Source: Rachycentron canadum
Lineage: Eukaryota > Chordata > Actinopteri > Carangiformes > Rachycentridae
DNA: 64,000 bases
Assembly: GCA_038496675.1 (NCBI GenBank)
Contig: CM076668.1
Coordinates: 16,976,108-17,040,107 of the forward strand
Direction: 5' to 3'
Shown one piece after another: positions 20,485 through 32,830 of this stretch. Both the position numbers and the translations under genes were made by a program. The notes under the pieces are model-generated. The model was not told the origin of the DNA and did no database searches. It worked only from the letters and a program-made list of their open reading frames with translations. Each line of letters opens with the position of its first letter. Positions within the stretch are counted from its first letter, which is position 1.

Positions 20485-23400
20485 TCAACGCCGTCTGAAG
20501 GCACGGGAGATCCTCCAAGCGTTGGGCTCCTCATAACGGTTGTAAAGAGGCTCAAGGCGTTGCTGTTTCTTCTGCTTGCTGAGACGTGTGGGGTCTGACA
20601 CTTTGAAGAAGGCTGGAGCAAACTCCACCAGCCAGCGAGGGTCGATGGTGGTCACCTCTCGCATATATTCCTTGGTAGTCAGCACCAACTCATGGTACAC
20701 AACCCTGTGGAGATGAATGTCAGGAAGTTAGAAGTCTGTTTATTATACAATTTATTTCTGACTTTCATGCTGATAAAAGTTTGAACAGAGGTGCTGGCGT
20801 ACCACTCAGGCTGGCGGTTGAACAGAGCACTGGAGGGGTGAATGTAAACAACTTGCTGATCTATTAGGGTTCTGTATCCCTCTTGAGGATCCTTTTTAGC
20901 TGCATTCCTGAAGAAACCACTGCAGATGGCTTTCTGGACTCGCACTGTGGCTTTTCCACAAGATACCACATCTAGTTTGTGCCTGCAGAGAAGAGACCAT
21001 GTTGGATGTTCATGAGAATCAAGGGTTTCTTAAAGTTTCAGGTTCTCTCGCCATCATGGCTCCATCATACCTGTCCATGATACCCAGCATCTGTTTACGG
21101 ATGTCCTGGGCTCTGCGCAGGGAGCGGGCCTGGATGAAGTTCTCATAACACCAGGGGTTGGAGAACTTGTTGTTCTTCCAGGAGTTGTAGACAGCCAGCA
21201 AGGTCAGGTGATCGCCCTCAGGTTGGTGGAACTTTGCCTTCTTCTGGTCAGCCAAGGCCTGTTTGTCCTGTAAAAAGAAAGAATGAGTGAAAGGTTCATA
21301 CACTTTAAACGCTGTATGATGTAATGTTTCCTTCGGAAAAAGAGAGATGAACTGTTGTTGGACAAATTGTCTCCACAGGACCAATAAACTGGTTAGTAGA
21401 GCTAAAGCAGCAATAAAAACACACTCAACAGTTTGTTCTGTGTCTGCCAGTGTGTGAAACCTGCAAATCCTCAGGGACAAAACTTCCAACTTAAGGATAA
21501 TTTATTAAGACCATTTTCATAACTATGCATTTGGGTTATTGTGAAACAACTTCAGACAAGTTGTTCAGAAGAGCAAATTGTGCAAATCGTAAGAAATAAA
21601 AAGTAATTTGAATAAACAACATTGGTAGAAAAACAAATACAGGCTCAACTCTTTATACTATTTAATATAAACTATGTTTTAATTTAATGTTTAAATTTAT
21701 GCATTGATCAGGAGCAATATCCATTTATTAATTTCCATGATCTGTGACAGGCAAATTAACATTTCACCACTTTCAACAAAAAATCATCATATATTTTTGA
21801 CCTGATCTTAAATGAGTTTAGACAGATGCACACGCAGAATAAATCATGTTTATCCACTCATTTCAATACACAGCTTTGTGTTGAGCAAACCTTTGGCCTG
21901 TAGAAGACATTCTGCACAGAGAGCATTGACACAATGGTGAGCATCTCCTCACTGCAGCCAAGATGGACAGACATGATCAACATCTTACACAGCATGGGCT
22001 CCAGAGGAAACTCAGCCATCTAGAGGACAGATTCACAGAAAATGGAAAATGATTATATTTGGGGTAATACGAGAGGAGAAGAGATAACTGAAGGCCAGAG
22101 GAGACAAAACAACCACACGCCGACCTAGTCGGCCACATGATTATTAATTATGTTAACGTTATCTGATACAGATTCATTCAGTTTGCATTTGCGCCTAGGG
22201 GAAAGCACCAAGTAAAATCATTTCTTACCCTTCTACCCAGCCGTGTAAGTAAGCCCTCATCATCCAGAGCTCCCAGAGTGTAGAGCTGCTCCATGGCTGT
22301 GATCAGAGTCTCCATGGGAGGGGCGTCCATGAAATCGAAGGACAGGAGGTCATTGATGCCCATTGCCTGGTACAGTAAGAAGAGATACCAATGTATTATG
22401 TCAAAGGTTTGAATAAAAAAAAAAAAACAACTTTATTTTAAATGTAGATCTTATAGATACAGAAGAAATTACTCTTTAAGGCCAAATAAAGTCATCAGGA
22501 CCAGCCAATCTTAAAACTATAATTACTAAAAATAATGTGTACGGGGAAATTTATTGAGATGCTAAAATTCGGTGTGACTGCATGTTTCAATTAATGAGAC
22601 AATAATTGGCGTTATTTGAGTAATAAAGCGGCACTAAACTAGAACCATAAAAATTGAATAAATTTTGACCTGTGACTTCACTTAAATGCACTGTGTCTTG
22701 TACAGAATCCTGCACATCACTGAGTTAATTATCGGAGAGGATGAGATATGATGCGTCTTCAAGCGCTGCTGTCTGAATGGTCATAAAAGCCACTCTGTGA
22801 CCTCCAAATAGATAATCGCTCCGTTCCTTTAATATCAAAGCTATATTTTATAGCACATCGTAAAGTTCTGTGTGGGATAATAAGCTCAGAATGACTCTTT
22901 ACCTTCAGAGACAGCACAGTGCTGGCCAAGTTAGTTCTCTGGATCTCAGGGACGTTGGTTGTCAGCATCTCATCTCTGTAGGCTCTCTCAGTATAGAGCC
23001 TGTAACACTTCCCCGGGCCTGTTCTGCCGGCTCGACCTGCCCTCTGCTTGGCCTGGGCCTAATATCAGAAAGGGGAAACAAATTCAACCAAACCCTAAGA
23101 AAATCTTTTTAAGATATTCAATTGCCTTCAATGTTTCAGACCAATATAAGGGCAGATTTTAGTATTCATGTGTCAGAAGAACACAAACGTTTGCAATATC
23201 AAGTACAGCTCAGAGATATTGTACCTGAGAGATGGGAGTCACCACAAGTTGGTCAATCCCAGTCTTGGAGTTGTAAACTTTTTGCTTGACAAAGCCTGGG
23301 TCCACAACATAGTAAATTCCATCGATTGTCAGAGATGTCTCAGCAATGTTTGTGGCAATGACCACCTACAGAAAATAAGGAGGAGATAAAGGTTATTCCA

Positions 23401-26400
23401 TATTTGATCCAAAAGTTAAAGAAATATACATAAAGGTACAATTTTGTGCCAATGTCACTGCCTATTAAACTCAGTCTGGGTTTCTTTTTGTAAAGTTAAA
23501 ATTTTTTGAAAGATGCTCTTGTAGATGACATAATATCCAGACCTAGCATGTTTTTGGACCAGCATGCGTCAAACATAGACCACGTGAGTTTTAATTATGA
23601 TGGCTTTGTTAAAGGAAAATCATGACTGAATTTCCCATGTCTATAAAAGATTGTTATATAATGTTGGCACCTTTCTGCTGCCTGGAGGTGCAGGATCAAA
23701 GATCCTGGTCTGCATCTCACTGGGCAGAGCAGAATAAACCGGCAGAATAATGAGCTCAGGAACATCCGGCCCCAGTGACTTCATTCGCTCATACAGGATC
23801 TCACAGGCCGTGTCGATCTCTTCCTGTCCAGTCAGAAACACCAGGATGTCACCTGTACAGAGACGAGGAAGGTAGAATGTTGACTGAGACTGAGAGTCTG
23901 ATGGTGAAAGGAACACATGCGTTTGAGATTTTAAAATCATACCTGGAGGTTCAGTCAGATGGATCTGCATGACAGTGATGAGACTGGCATCCAGGTAGTC
24001 TGTCTCAGGCTCTTTAGTGTAAAGAACCTCTACTGGATATGTTCTGCCTGGGATAGTGAAGATTGGCGCTTCATAGAAATACTGAGAGAACTTCACAGCG
24101 TCCAGTGTTGCAGATGTTACAATCAGCTTCATGTCAGTGCGTTTCTGTACTGTCTGAAATACAAAAACAATACTCAGCATTTCCTTAAAATCTTCCTCTT
24201 ATTCTCCACTGTGACAGAACATGAATAAATGAGCTTGCGCTCATCTTGCTCACCTTCTTAAGCAGACCAAAGAGAACATCTGTGTGGATTGTCCTCTCGT
24301 GAGCTTCATCCAACATGATGATGGCGTACTGGCCCAATTCAGAGTCGATCAAACACTCTCTCAGCAGCATACCGTCTGTCATGTATTTGATTACCGTCTC
24401 AGGGCTAGTGCAGTCCTCAAAACGGATAGTGTAACCCACCTGGAACAACAACAACAAAGATATTAAACACATGCATTTTGGAATCGTTGCCTGAGGTGTC
24501 TACAGACTTTTCAAACCACATGTTGTTTTGATTCAACTACATATAAAAAGGGAAAAAACAAAAAAGAAGTTGAGATTTAAACTACAATTAACAATACTTG
24601 ACAAGATATCAGGGGAAGGTGTCTCACCTCTTGTCCCAGACAACAACCATACTCCTCAGAGACTCTCTTGGCCACTGACATGGCAGCCACACGACGGGGC
24701 TGCGTACAGCCAATCTTCCCCCGGGTGGTGTAACCTGCCTCTGCCAGGTACTGGGTGATTTGTGTGGTCTTACCAGACCCTGTCTCTCCAATCACAATCA
24801 GGATCTGGTTGTCATGAACAGCCTGTGACAGATTAACAAAAGGACAGCAACATTTACAACCTGACATTTAAACGGCAGGATTTCTGTCTTTTTCCTTTTG
24901 AGAAGAAAACTAAAATGGGTGACAATGAAAAGACCAACAGAATAACACCACCAGCATTACAGGAATGGCATTGTGTCACATTGTTGTAGGGGCTGTTTGA
25001 AATTATACTTCTTCAGCACTAGACAAAACAAATTCAATAAAAACAAGGATTAAGGCTGAAATCTGGTTATTTACATCTGGCAGATGTTTTCATTAGCTGG
25101 ACCTCAAAGCATAAAGACATTTAAGCTTCAACATCTGCTTGTTAAAGGATAATTACATTTTCAGTAGAGCCCAATCAAAATCACTTGTAAACCCTTGCGT
25201 GAAGCATCCAAATAAACCTCTGTAAATGCCTCTCTTTGGGGTTTTGTTTCTAAATTGTGATGAACCTGAATGAGCTGCTCCTTCAGTTTGTAGATGGGCA
25301 GGCTCTCCCTCTGCTCCAGGATGGAGAGCTGGGTCTTCTTTCCATACGAAGCCTTGTTGCCCCCAAAGGCATGCTTCTTCCACTCTGGGATGTCGTTGGG
25401 CATCATGCCAATGCCTCTCATGTTGGCTGCAATCTGCCTACCGTCAGCTGTAAAAGGGGAGTAGCAGAGAGTTTGATAATGGTGGGAAAACTGTTAATAT
25501 GTCATCTGAAATCTCACTGCCATATATCTGCATGGTTATGGCAAGATAGTGTCCACCCTTAGAGACAGTTTGATAACCTGGGGTCATAACGGACATAAAG
25601 ACACACTGAGCCATGGCAAAACTACTCTATCCGGACAGCTCGAGGGCTGCAGGAAGCCAGATAACATCTCCAGTAAGCTTAAGGGGGTACTGTATCCTAT
25701 CATGGAGGAAACGCCATGCCCGACTTAGACTTGGCTGTGGTCTTTATAAAGGAGGATTATACAGGGGCTGCATTTTGAAATTAATTATGACGTCGAGAGG
25801 TCAAGTGCCAAAAAGTAAGATAAAACTAATAATATATTAAATAAACTCTGGAGACTGAGATAAGATAATAAATACACTCATTCCAAGCAAGCAGATGTTT
25901 CAGGGCTATAAACTGATTTGACGAATCATAATTCAGCATCTACATCTGTGACTTAGACATGACTTAATATGCACATCTAATGGATTTTTACCGTCTGGCA
26001 GCGGGTCAACCCAGTGTTTATTCAGCCCCATGGGGATGGAGTCCATCTCTGCTTCTCGTGCAGCCTGCTTCAGTTCTCTCCTCTCCTTAGCCAAAGCACT
26101 CTGCATCATGGCCGCCTGGGACAGAGAGCCATCTGGATTCTAGGGACAGCAGAGGAAACACATAGGGGTCACTTTGAATGTGTATTTTAATACGCTAGAA
26201 ACGCTGCATCCGAGTCAGCTCGACAGAAGCAATTCATATTTTTATAATATTCACGCTGCTAGCCTTTTCCACCTTTCCCAAATAATAAAGCAGACATTGA
26301 CTAATCTATTTGACATTGAGTTGCTCAATAATTAGCAAGATACAACATATGATGACTGGATGTTGAGGTATAATGTACCTTGACAATCTTGACCGGACTC

Positions 26401-29400
26401 ATGTCCATGCTTTGTTTGGTGTGTCCCCTCAGGAATGGCGGTTCCTCTTCAACCAGCTCAATTTCCAAGTCTTCATCTGAATAAGAATACACCCAAAACA
26501 TAACCAATCAGTAAACAGCCCACTCTGTCATATTACACTTAAATGTTAAAACAAACAAACAAAAAAAAAAAAAGCAGTTGAATCAAATATTTAAGGAATC
26601 AAATCAAACTGTGACAATTGTGTTACAACCTTTTTTTTAACATCCCAACTGCATATATAGATAGAAAAATGTGCATTCTACTAAGTGTTCTGCTATTAAA
26701 GTGCTTGTGCGCAACAATCTCTTACCCTCTTCATCATCAACTTTGGGAAGGATCCCTGTCTCATCATCAAAATCAGGGAACTCTTCTTTGGACAGCACAT
26801 TAGCAGCAATCATCTGTGAACAGACAATCAGGATTATTACTGCATACAATTAAATAAACCTTCAAAAAAAGGGATTCGTGGTTTTTCTCAAGGATTTAAG
26901 CAGCTCAAACAGGTATATGCTCACCTGTTTGATCTCCCACTTCTCTGGGTCAGAGATTTTTGTGAGCCTCTTGCGCTCCAGAGTGTCATCCTGCTCCAGC
27001 TCAGGGGCGTGACCCAGGTTCAGGTTACTCGGCCGATCAGGATTCCTCATGGAGATCTCCTCCCCTCCGTCTGGGCCGACATTCCTTCTCCTGTTGGGGT
27101 TCAGGTCTTCTCCTGTCTCCTGGTCCACATCCTGGTGAAGAAAGGAGGTAAAAATTAGTCAACTGACTTTTGCACAATGGGAGAATAACAGTCTTTAGCT
27201 GAATGTTGTCTTACCTTCATACTGAGGCTGGTCTTAGAGCCAGTGAATGATAGCACCTTGACTTTGACTCTTTGGCCTTTGCTGACAACATCAGCCACAT
27301 TGGCCACGCGACCCTCTCTACGCAGCTCTGAGATATGGACCAAACCCTCCCATCGTTTCCTACATGAGGAGAACAACAATGGGACTGACTCTATCAGTTT
27401 AACAGACATAGCCATGCATATGCAACTTGACCTCAATCATTGAATCAAAATAACAGAAGCAATGTTTTTTTATTGTGCCAAAAAAACCTAAGAGCGATTC
27501 ATGAGGAACCACTAACTTCAGGGTGGGAGCTAAAGTTACTGGTTAAAGTGGTGTTAATAGCCTTTTGGTCAATTCCTACTGACCTTAAACCTTCCAGCTG
27601 AACAAAGCATCCAAACTGCATGATGCTGGTGACTTTGCCATTATAGATGTCTCCGACAGAGGGCTCCTCTGGTGGAGGACGATCCACATGTTTGTCCTTC
27701 CAACGGTCAGAGTCTCTGTCCTGGTCTTTTCTGGGGCTAGGGGACCGCTCAGTCCAGCGGGAAGATTTGTCTCTTCTCTTGCCACGATCTCTGTCTTTAT
27801 CTCTGTGCCGATCGCGGTCTCTGGAGCGAGACCTTGATCTGGAACGTGATCGAGAACGATGTCTCCTCTTCCTGTCTCTGTCTCTGTCCCTGTCCCGATC
27901 TCTGTCCCTGTCCCTGTGTCGGTCTCTTTCTCTGCTTCTGCTGCGACTTCGGCTGTGGCGTCTGCTCTTCTCTAACCTGCAAAATTAAGTGTAAAAAGTA
28001 CATAAAAGTAAACACCTCAAGTTACTGGTAACATATAGCAAAACAGTCAAATTCACATAATAAACTTCATTGCAGAGAGCGTATTTGCTGGATTGTGGTA
28101 TCTCCTAAACATACATTACTAATGTGTGAAATTTATTTTTCAAGAAGGAAAAACAAAAATTTCTTCAGTGATCCTACTTGCTCTTGCTGCTTTTTGAGTC
28201 GGTCCCACTGACACTGGGCATAAACATCTCCAGCTCTTTCATGGCATCAGCTGCGACTTTCACATCATCCTCATCTAGTAACTTCTGAGGCAGTAAGAGA
28301 AACAGAAACTTTAGCAACACAAACCATTTCACTAGCGAAAACAAGCAGCGACAACGTTAAGAGATCACAAGGTTTGTAAACGCAGACAACTCACAAAAAA
28401 CACTGCATTATGGTAGAAGAGTTGTCCAATTTCTAACTTTGAGAATCCACAGCAGGAAGCAGATTAGAGTCAACATCAGTGAATTAACATGGTGGTCACA
28501 AATTAACTAACTAATTTTCATGTAAATTAAGGGCACAGTGTTAAAGCACAGTCAAGGTTGGAGGTACATCAGAAAATTATTAGTTCAATTCAAAGACAGG
28601 TGTGCGGTTTCATCCTGACCTATAAGGTAGAACCTCTAGACATCTACAAATCGTCTGAGATACAGTTGGGTAACAAAGTTAGAGTGAGAGCTAGACCTAA
28701 TTTTCCCATGAGAAAATTATACAAAAACAGGAGCCATAGAGATGCAATGTGCACACTTACAGCAGTCCACACATGTACTTTAGGTGTTTGTAAGAAAAGC
28801 TTATCAACATAATAACAAGGGGGTATTACAAGTTAAACAGATACCACCTAAAAATAGTGTATTTAAGCCACATACCTTTGGTGCTGGATCATTTGGTCTA
28901 CAAAGAGCAGGAAACATCTCTTTCAATTTGTCCTTTTCTGTCTTCGGCTTGACCAAAGCCTCAGAGGCTGAAGATGGGACGTAAATTCATTATTTAGAGT
29001 TTGGATGAAGAAGCAAAGCCACACACTGTTTAACAAAGGAAGGACCTATATATAACAGTTGTATTGTATAAATAGAGACAACATTGAATTTGATATTACA
29101 AAGTTTCTGGGGGGGGGTGTCTCTCAGTTTAAGAGTCCCAAACAGTTCCCAAGCCCTCACTTTCACCATTATTTAGCAGAGAGACTTTAGTTTCTCTCGA
29201 AAGATATTTGGTTTAGTAACAAGCACAGTATATGGACTTAGCAGCTACTTTTGAGAAGTAAGTAAATTCACAAGTTAACAGTGACACTAACTTACTTTTA
29301 CTAGTAGACGCGTTGGATGGAGGTCGCATGGTCTGAATGAGCCTGAGCAAGTTACTGACGAGGGAATCCTACAAAAACAAATTAGAAGAAAAACAAAGTG

Positions 29401-30004
29401 TTTCGTTAGCCGGCCAGGTAGCCAGGTAGCTAACTGTTAGCTTATGTCACTTCATGTCTTCTGGTGCAGCTTTCGTCGTTCAACTTACTGTGAATTCGGC
29501 TCCATTTTGGAGCAAAAGACTTTTGAATCCATCAAAGGTCGGCTGTTTTTCAGCGAGGTTGATGACAAATTCAGCTGCGAAGGAATGAAATGCTAAGTCA
29601 ACAGAGGAACTGAACTTGAACGTTAGACTCCAGAGTTATTAAAAAAAAAAAAAAAAAAAAAAAAACGACACGAAACTAAGATACTGTCAACGGTGGGTTG
29701 TTGTCGCAAACATTTAAATCTAACTAATGTCAAACAGTTTATATAGAACTTAACCAGACATCTGGTGAGAAAATGTTCCACTTTAAAAAAAAAAAAAAAA
29801 ACATGCTAACAACTGTCGGCTAACAACCGCTAGCGAGCAGCTAGTTAGCCGACACCTCGCGTCCAGACGGCTGCTCTCAGACAATAAATACAAACCTAAA
29901 TCCTTGTCACTTATTCCCAGATGGTTGTCGAGCTCCGTGCAGACCTTAGACACCAAAGACAAATATTCAAGCTGCGATAGCTCGTCAACTCCACCCTCTG
30001 CCAT
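20485..30004 (-). CDS. dhx8: Pre-mRNA-splicing factor DEAH-box helicase DHX8 (PRP22), tandem copy B
   Basis: This is the canonical copy. There are 23 exons, 5' to 3': 29896-30004, 29489-29574, 29296-29368, 28876-28967, 28178-28284, 27584-27976, 27215-27359, 26925-27131, 26726-26813, 26379-26476, 25992-26139, 25266-25447, 24628-24822, 24254-24439, 23943-24153, 23671-23852, 23225-23365, 22903-23058, 22229-22366, 21891-22019, 21071-21267, 20803-20982, 20485-20704. They total 3663 nt: 1220 residues plus TGA, the human DHX8 length. The start [20 protein letters not shown] has A at -3 and G at +4. Domains: an N-terminal PWI-like fold, a long RS/RD arm (about 156-255), S1 (about 262-335), Walker [10 protein letters not shown] (588-596), TDGMLLRE (662-669), DEAH (685-688), [24 protein letters not shown] (886-893), HA2/OB and RAFRRR. 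Exons 7, 9-20 and 22-23 are the same length as in copy A. All key catalytic residues are present. Expected role: mRNA release after step 2 of splicing. Confidence 0.96.
22903..23058 (-). CDS. dhx8: dhx8-B exon 18, motif [10 protein letters not shown]
   Basis: This exon encodes [20 protein letters not shown] to ASTVLSLK. Motif VI matches human DHX8. It differs from copy A at 4 of 156 bases. Confidence 0.95.
23671..23852 (-). CDS. dhx8: dhx8-B exon 16, identical to dhx8-A exon 16
   Basis: This exon encodes the first strand and helices of RecA2 ([20 protein letters not shown]). Every base equals the copy A exon at 13820-14001, although the introns on both sides show no similarity. Confidence 0.95.
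24254..24439 (-). CDS. dhx8: dhx8-B exon 14, canonical motif Ib and DEAH box
   Basis: This exon encodes [32 protein letters not shown] and [19 protein letters not shown]. Motif Ib and the DEAH box match human DHX8. It is the reference for the changes seen in copy A. Confidence 0.95.
24628..24822 (-). CDS. dhx8: dhx8-B exon 13, Walker A and motif Ia
   Basis: This exon encodes [35 protein letters not shown] and [19 protein letters not shown]. The P-loop and motif Ia are canonical. Confidence 0.95.
27215..27359 (-). CDS. dhx8: dhx8-B exon 7, S1 RNA-binding domain
   Basis: This exon encodes [20 protein letters not shown] and [18 protein letters not shown], the S1/OB-fold signature, nearly identical to human DHX8. 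Confidence 0.93.
27584..27976 (-). CDS. dhx8: dhx8-B exon 6, long RS/RD arm and start of S1
   Basis: This exon encodes a first RS block ([15 protein letters not shown]), a pure Arg-Asp repeat, KRRHR followed by a second RS block, [16 protein letters not shown], then [18 protein letters not shown] leading into S1. RS/RD arms drive nuclear-speckle localisation and SR-protein contacts in this family. The exon shares one base of its first codon with exon 5 (AA|G, Lys). Confidence 0.92.
29640..29665. repeat. Poly-A run
   Basis: A 25-26 base A run in the first dhx8-B intron; a second, shorter run lies near 29786-29801. Confidence 0.9.
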
Positions 30005-30190
30005 TCTCCACGAGTCTTGTTTTTGTTCAGGGGAGCTAAACGACGGCGGACATATTGAACGTAAGCAACTTCCGCTTCCGCCTTTAACGGAAATACGTAA
30101 AAAGGGCCTTTCCTATTTTGCCGCTTCGCGCCGTGCGATGGCGCTAAAACTCCTGATAATACATTTACGAGACCACCGCCGTTGATTTCT
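30005..30190 (-). promoter_or_regulatory. dhx8-B promoter region with paired ETS (GGAA) sites
   Basis: This TATA-less sequence lies immediately upstream of the dhx8-B start and is richer in GC and CpG than its surroundings. On the minus strand, 30068-30082 reads GCGGAAGCGGAAGTT, two GGAA cores six bases apart and close to the ETS/GABP consensus of housekeeping promoters. Promoter activity is inferred from position and composition. Confidence 0.45.
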
Positions 30191-31262
30191 CCATATGTGA
30201 GGTGTTTACTGTGAAATATCAATTTGTCACTTGGGCTTAGGTGGCAGACTGTGAAAAAAAAAAAAAAAAAAAGTGATCCTTCAAATCAAAAGCATTTCTG
30301 AAGGAGGGAGGGTTCAAGCTTTGTTGTCATTGTCCAAGTCAACAACATTACAGCATCCTCCCAGTGCACAACACATGGAGTGCAAAGTATATATAAGTAT
30401 CTGGCTTGTGCTCTAGTTATTTCACACTTGAGGTTTGCGTAGTGCATTTATAATTGCATAAAGGCACTGGGGGGGGGGGGCAGGGTTATTACCTAACCCA
30501 GCAAACCTCACGGTGAGCAAGCTGACATACAAAATGCTCTTCTGAACTGATAAAGCCAATCACTAAACAATCATCTCAAATTTACCTTTGGACAATTTGA
30601 AACATTATGTAGTTTAAACCGATTTTAAGACAATCAGATTTAAAACATTGTCCCAGTCACATAACTGTGGGACAGAGGATTTCAGGTTGAATGGGACGTT
30701 ACTTCAAAGCATAAAAACTTCTCATAACAAATCAGTTAATTTAAATGCTGAAACAGATATGATTCAATCCAAACGTGGTACTTAATCTTGGTACAAATAC
30801 ATAAGATTGCAGCAGGAGTTCATATTTTATTTCCTGATCCATATTTTTAACAGCATATGGCTTGTGTAAATGTTTAATACACATTTTAGCAGCTTTGGCA
30901 AAAAGGTTATAGATATAACTTATATAATGGTTTATGTTCTGTAGGCCCAAAGTGCAGACCCTGCTCTGACCCTTGGGATGCACAGCAAGACCTACATTAC
31001 GTCTGCACTAGCAGTGCCGCCTAAATAATTTGTTATAGTGCAATGAAGAATTTATGAACACTGATGGGTTTTGGATCTATTAAACATAAAAAAACGTGTT
31101 GCTCACTCCATGTGTGACCCAAGTGAAATTTACTAAATGGCCACAAGCATGTGGACAGTTCGGACACATCACCAATGCTCTTTTGGCTGATTGTGAGCAT
31201 GTCCCTGCAGCCATTTTCCATTATCTGTAGGAAGAGAATGGACGCTGTTAATGCTCCATATT

Positions 31263-31348
31263 GATGCCTATCCATGGGTTTTCGGAATGGGATAAGCAGA
31301 TATGGGAAAAATGTTCAGAGATCCACACACTTTTGGTAATGTATAGTG
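31263..31348 (+). mobile_element. Tc1/mariner-like element end fragment
   Basis: The sequence resembles the 3' end of many fish Tc1-like elements: a block with ggttttcggaatgggat followed, some 30 bases later, by a terminal repeat cacttttggtaatgtatagtg (31328-31348). In family members the terminus reads close to ACTTTTGGCCATATAGTG. Only this end is clear; similarity may extend left to about 31080. The match is from memory of the repeat family. Confidence 0.5.
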
Positions 31349-32504
31349 AACATCAAATTCTTAGTCGGAGTAGCAAGAAACATAGTGTTGAGGTCAAATA
31401 AGATTTATTTAAAGACATAAGAACTTTGGCTGCTCTTGTGCTGCGTTTTCAACAATGACTCATTCTATGCAATCTTTAACACTTACCTCAGGCTTCCACT
31501 CCAACTTTATCTATGTTTTATCTTGCTCAATATACAAAGTGTCACCACATACAGTCATGATTCATGGTGCTGTACTCACGATCAGGTTTTGCCTCATGCA
31601 GTCTTAAAAGTGTTTTACTTAGGGAGAAGTGTGGACCAGTAAATCAGGACTGTATATTGTATCAGTTTGGATGAGCTGTCGGGTCATTGTAATACATTGT
31701 ATAAAGTGTATGGTGTTTATGTCGGGAGTATGTGCTGGTATGCAGGACATGGAAGACATCTTTCCTCCCCTCGTCCTGGGATAACCCTCCATAAACCTCC
31801 CAGTACAACCTCAACTCCTTGACTTATAGTTGTGTGGAGCCTCTCAAACAGTCACCGGGACTACTCCATATTTCTCTCCCCTGGTGTTTAGTTGGCCCCT
31901 CTCCTCTCAGACCCCCTACTCTAATCTCCTTATCGAATTTAATCCTCATTACCCATCTACAAACATAGCAACTGTTTAACAGATTAGTTCATAAATCCTG
32001 GTCAACCTTTCATATTCTTGTACGATTGTCACATTCATATAACCTCTTACATTTGTAACTTTAGGAAGAAGATTATGACTGCATGTGTCTTTCTATATTA
32101 CACTAGACGAGCACTGAACCTCTGTAATCGTTGGTAATTATTTTTGCTTCACTTCGCATTTGTCACATTCCCACTCATGCTTCTTTAAAAAGCATACATT
32201 TTACATTTTTATGTCTTCCTACAGTGTGTTGACATAGGCAGTAATGGATTCTATCAGAGATGCTTCCATCCCAGAAGGTCGCTTTCCTCGCAGGAACCAC
32301 GATCTTTTCCAAGTCGCTACATTTTTACTTCCAAGGATTTCTCCCTCTAGTGCTGTTAAAAATACGATTTGGAAATTATGTAGCTGTTCAACTCTTGGGT
32401 ACTGGTTTTGTAAAGTAAAATAAATTTTTATTACAATCCATGAAGTAACTTGAGTGTTCATAAACAAGACACATTTATGCAACCTCATTGCCAAAGGTTC
32501 ACAG

Positions 32505-32830
32505 CACATAACCTTGGTCAAAAGTATGCAGACAATTGAACCTTTCAGCCACAAGTGATTGTTAAATAACTCCTTCCAAAACCATGGCCGTTAATGTGCT
32601 GCTATAAAAGCCTCTTCTCCCCTGCAATCAGCCACAAGAGCGTTTGCCAGGTCCAACACTGACGCTGTATGAAGGTCTGTTCCTGTTCCTCCCAAAGGTG
32701 TTGGATGAGGTTAAGGTCAGGGCTCTGTACAGGCCAGACAAGTTCTTCCACTCCAAACTGGGAAAAACATTTCTTCAGGGACTTGCTTTTGTCAGTTTGA
32801 AAAAGGAAAAGGCCTTCCACAAAATTGACT
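32505..32830 (-). mobile_element. Degenerate Tc1-like transposase fragment with terminal repeat
   Basis: The minus strand encodes WPVQSPDLNLIQHLWEE, a decayed form of the Tc1/mariner DDE-domain signature WPAQSPDLNPIEHLW. Near the left end, ggtcaaaagtatgcagaca (32517-32535) resembles a Tc1 terminal repeat. The fragment is truncated and non-functional. Confidence 0.65.

Noticed and set aside
27647..27988. A plus-strand Ser/Leu-rich open frame over the dhx8-B RS exon
   Set aside because: The reverse complement of Arg-Ser/Arg-Asp codons yields open Leu/Ser-rich frames; there is no independent evidence.
10884..30004. The two dhx8 copies as a haplotype or assembly duplication
   Set aside because: Introns do not align, exon 6 and the first exons differ in length, and most exons differ by about 10-18%, far beyond allelic variation. 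Only exon 16 could conceivably be an assembly artefact.
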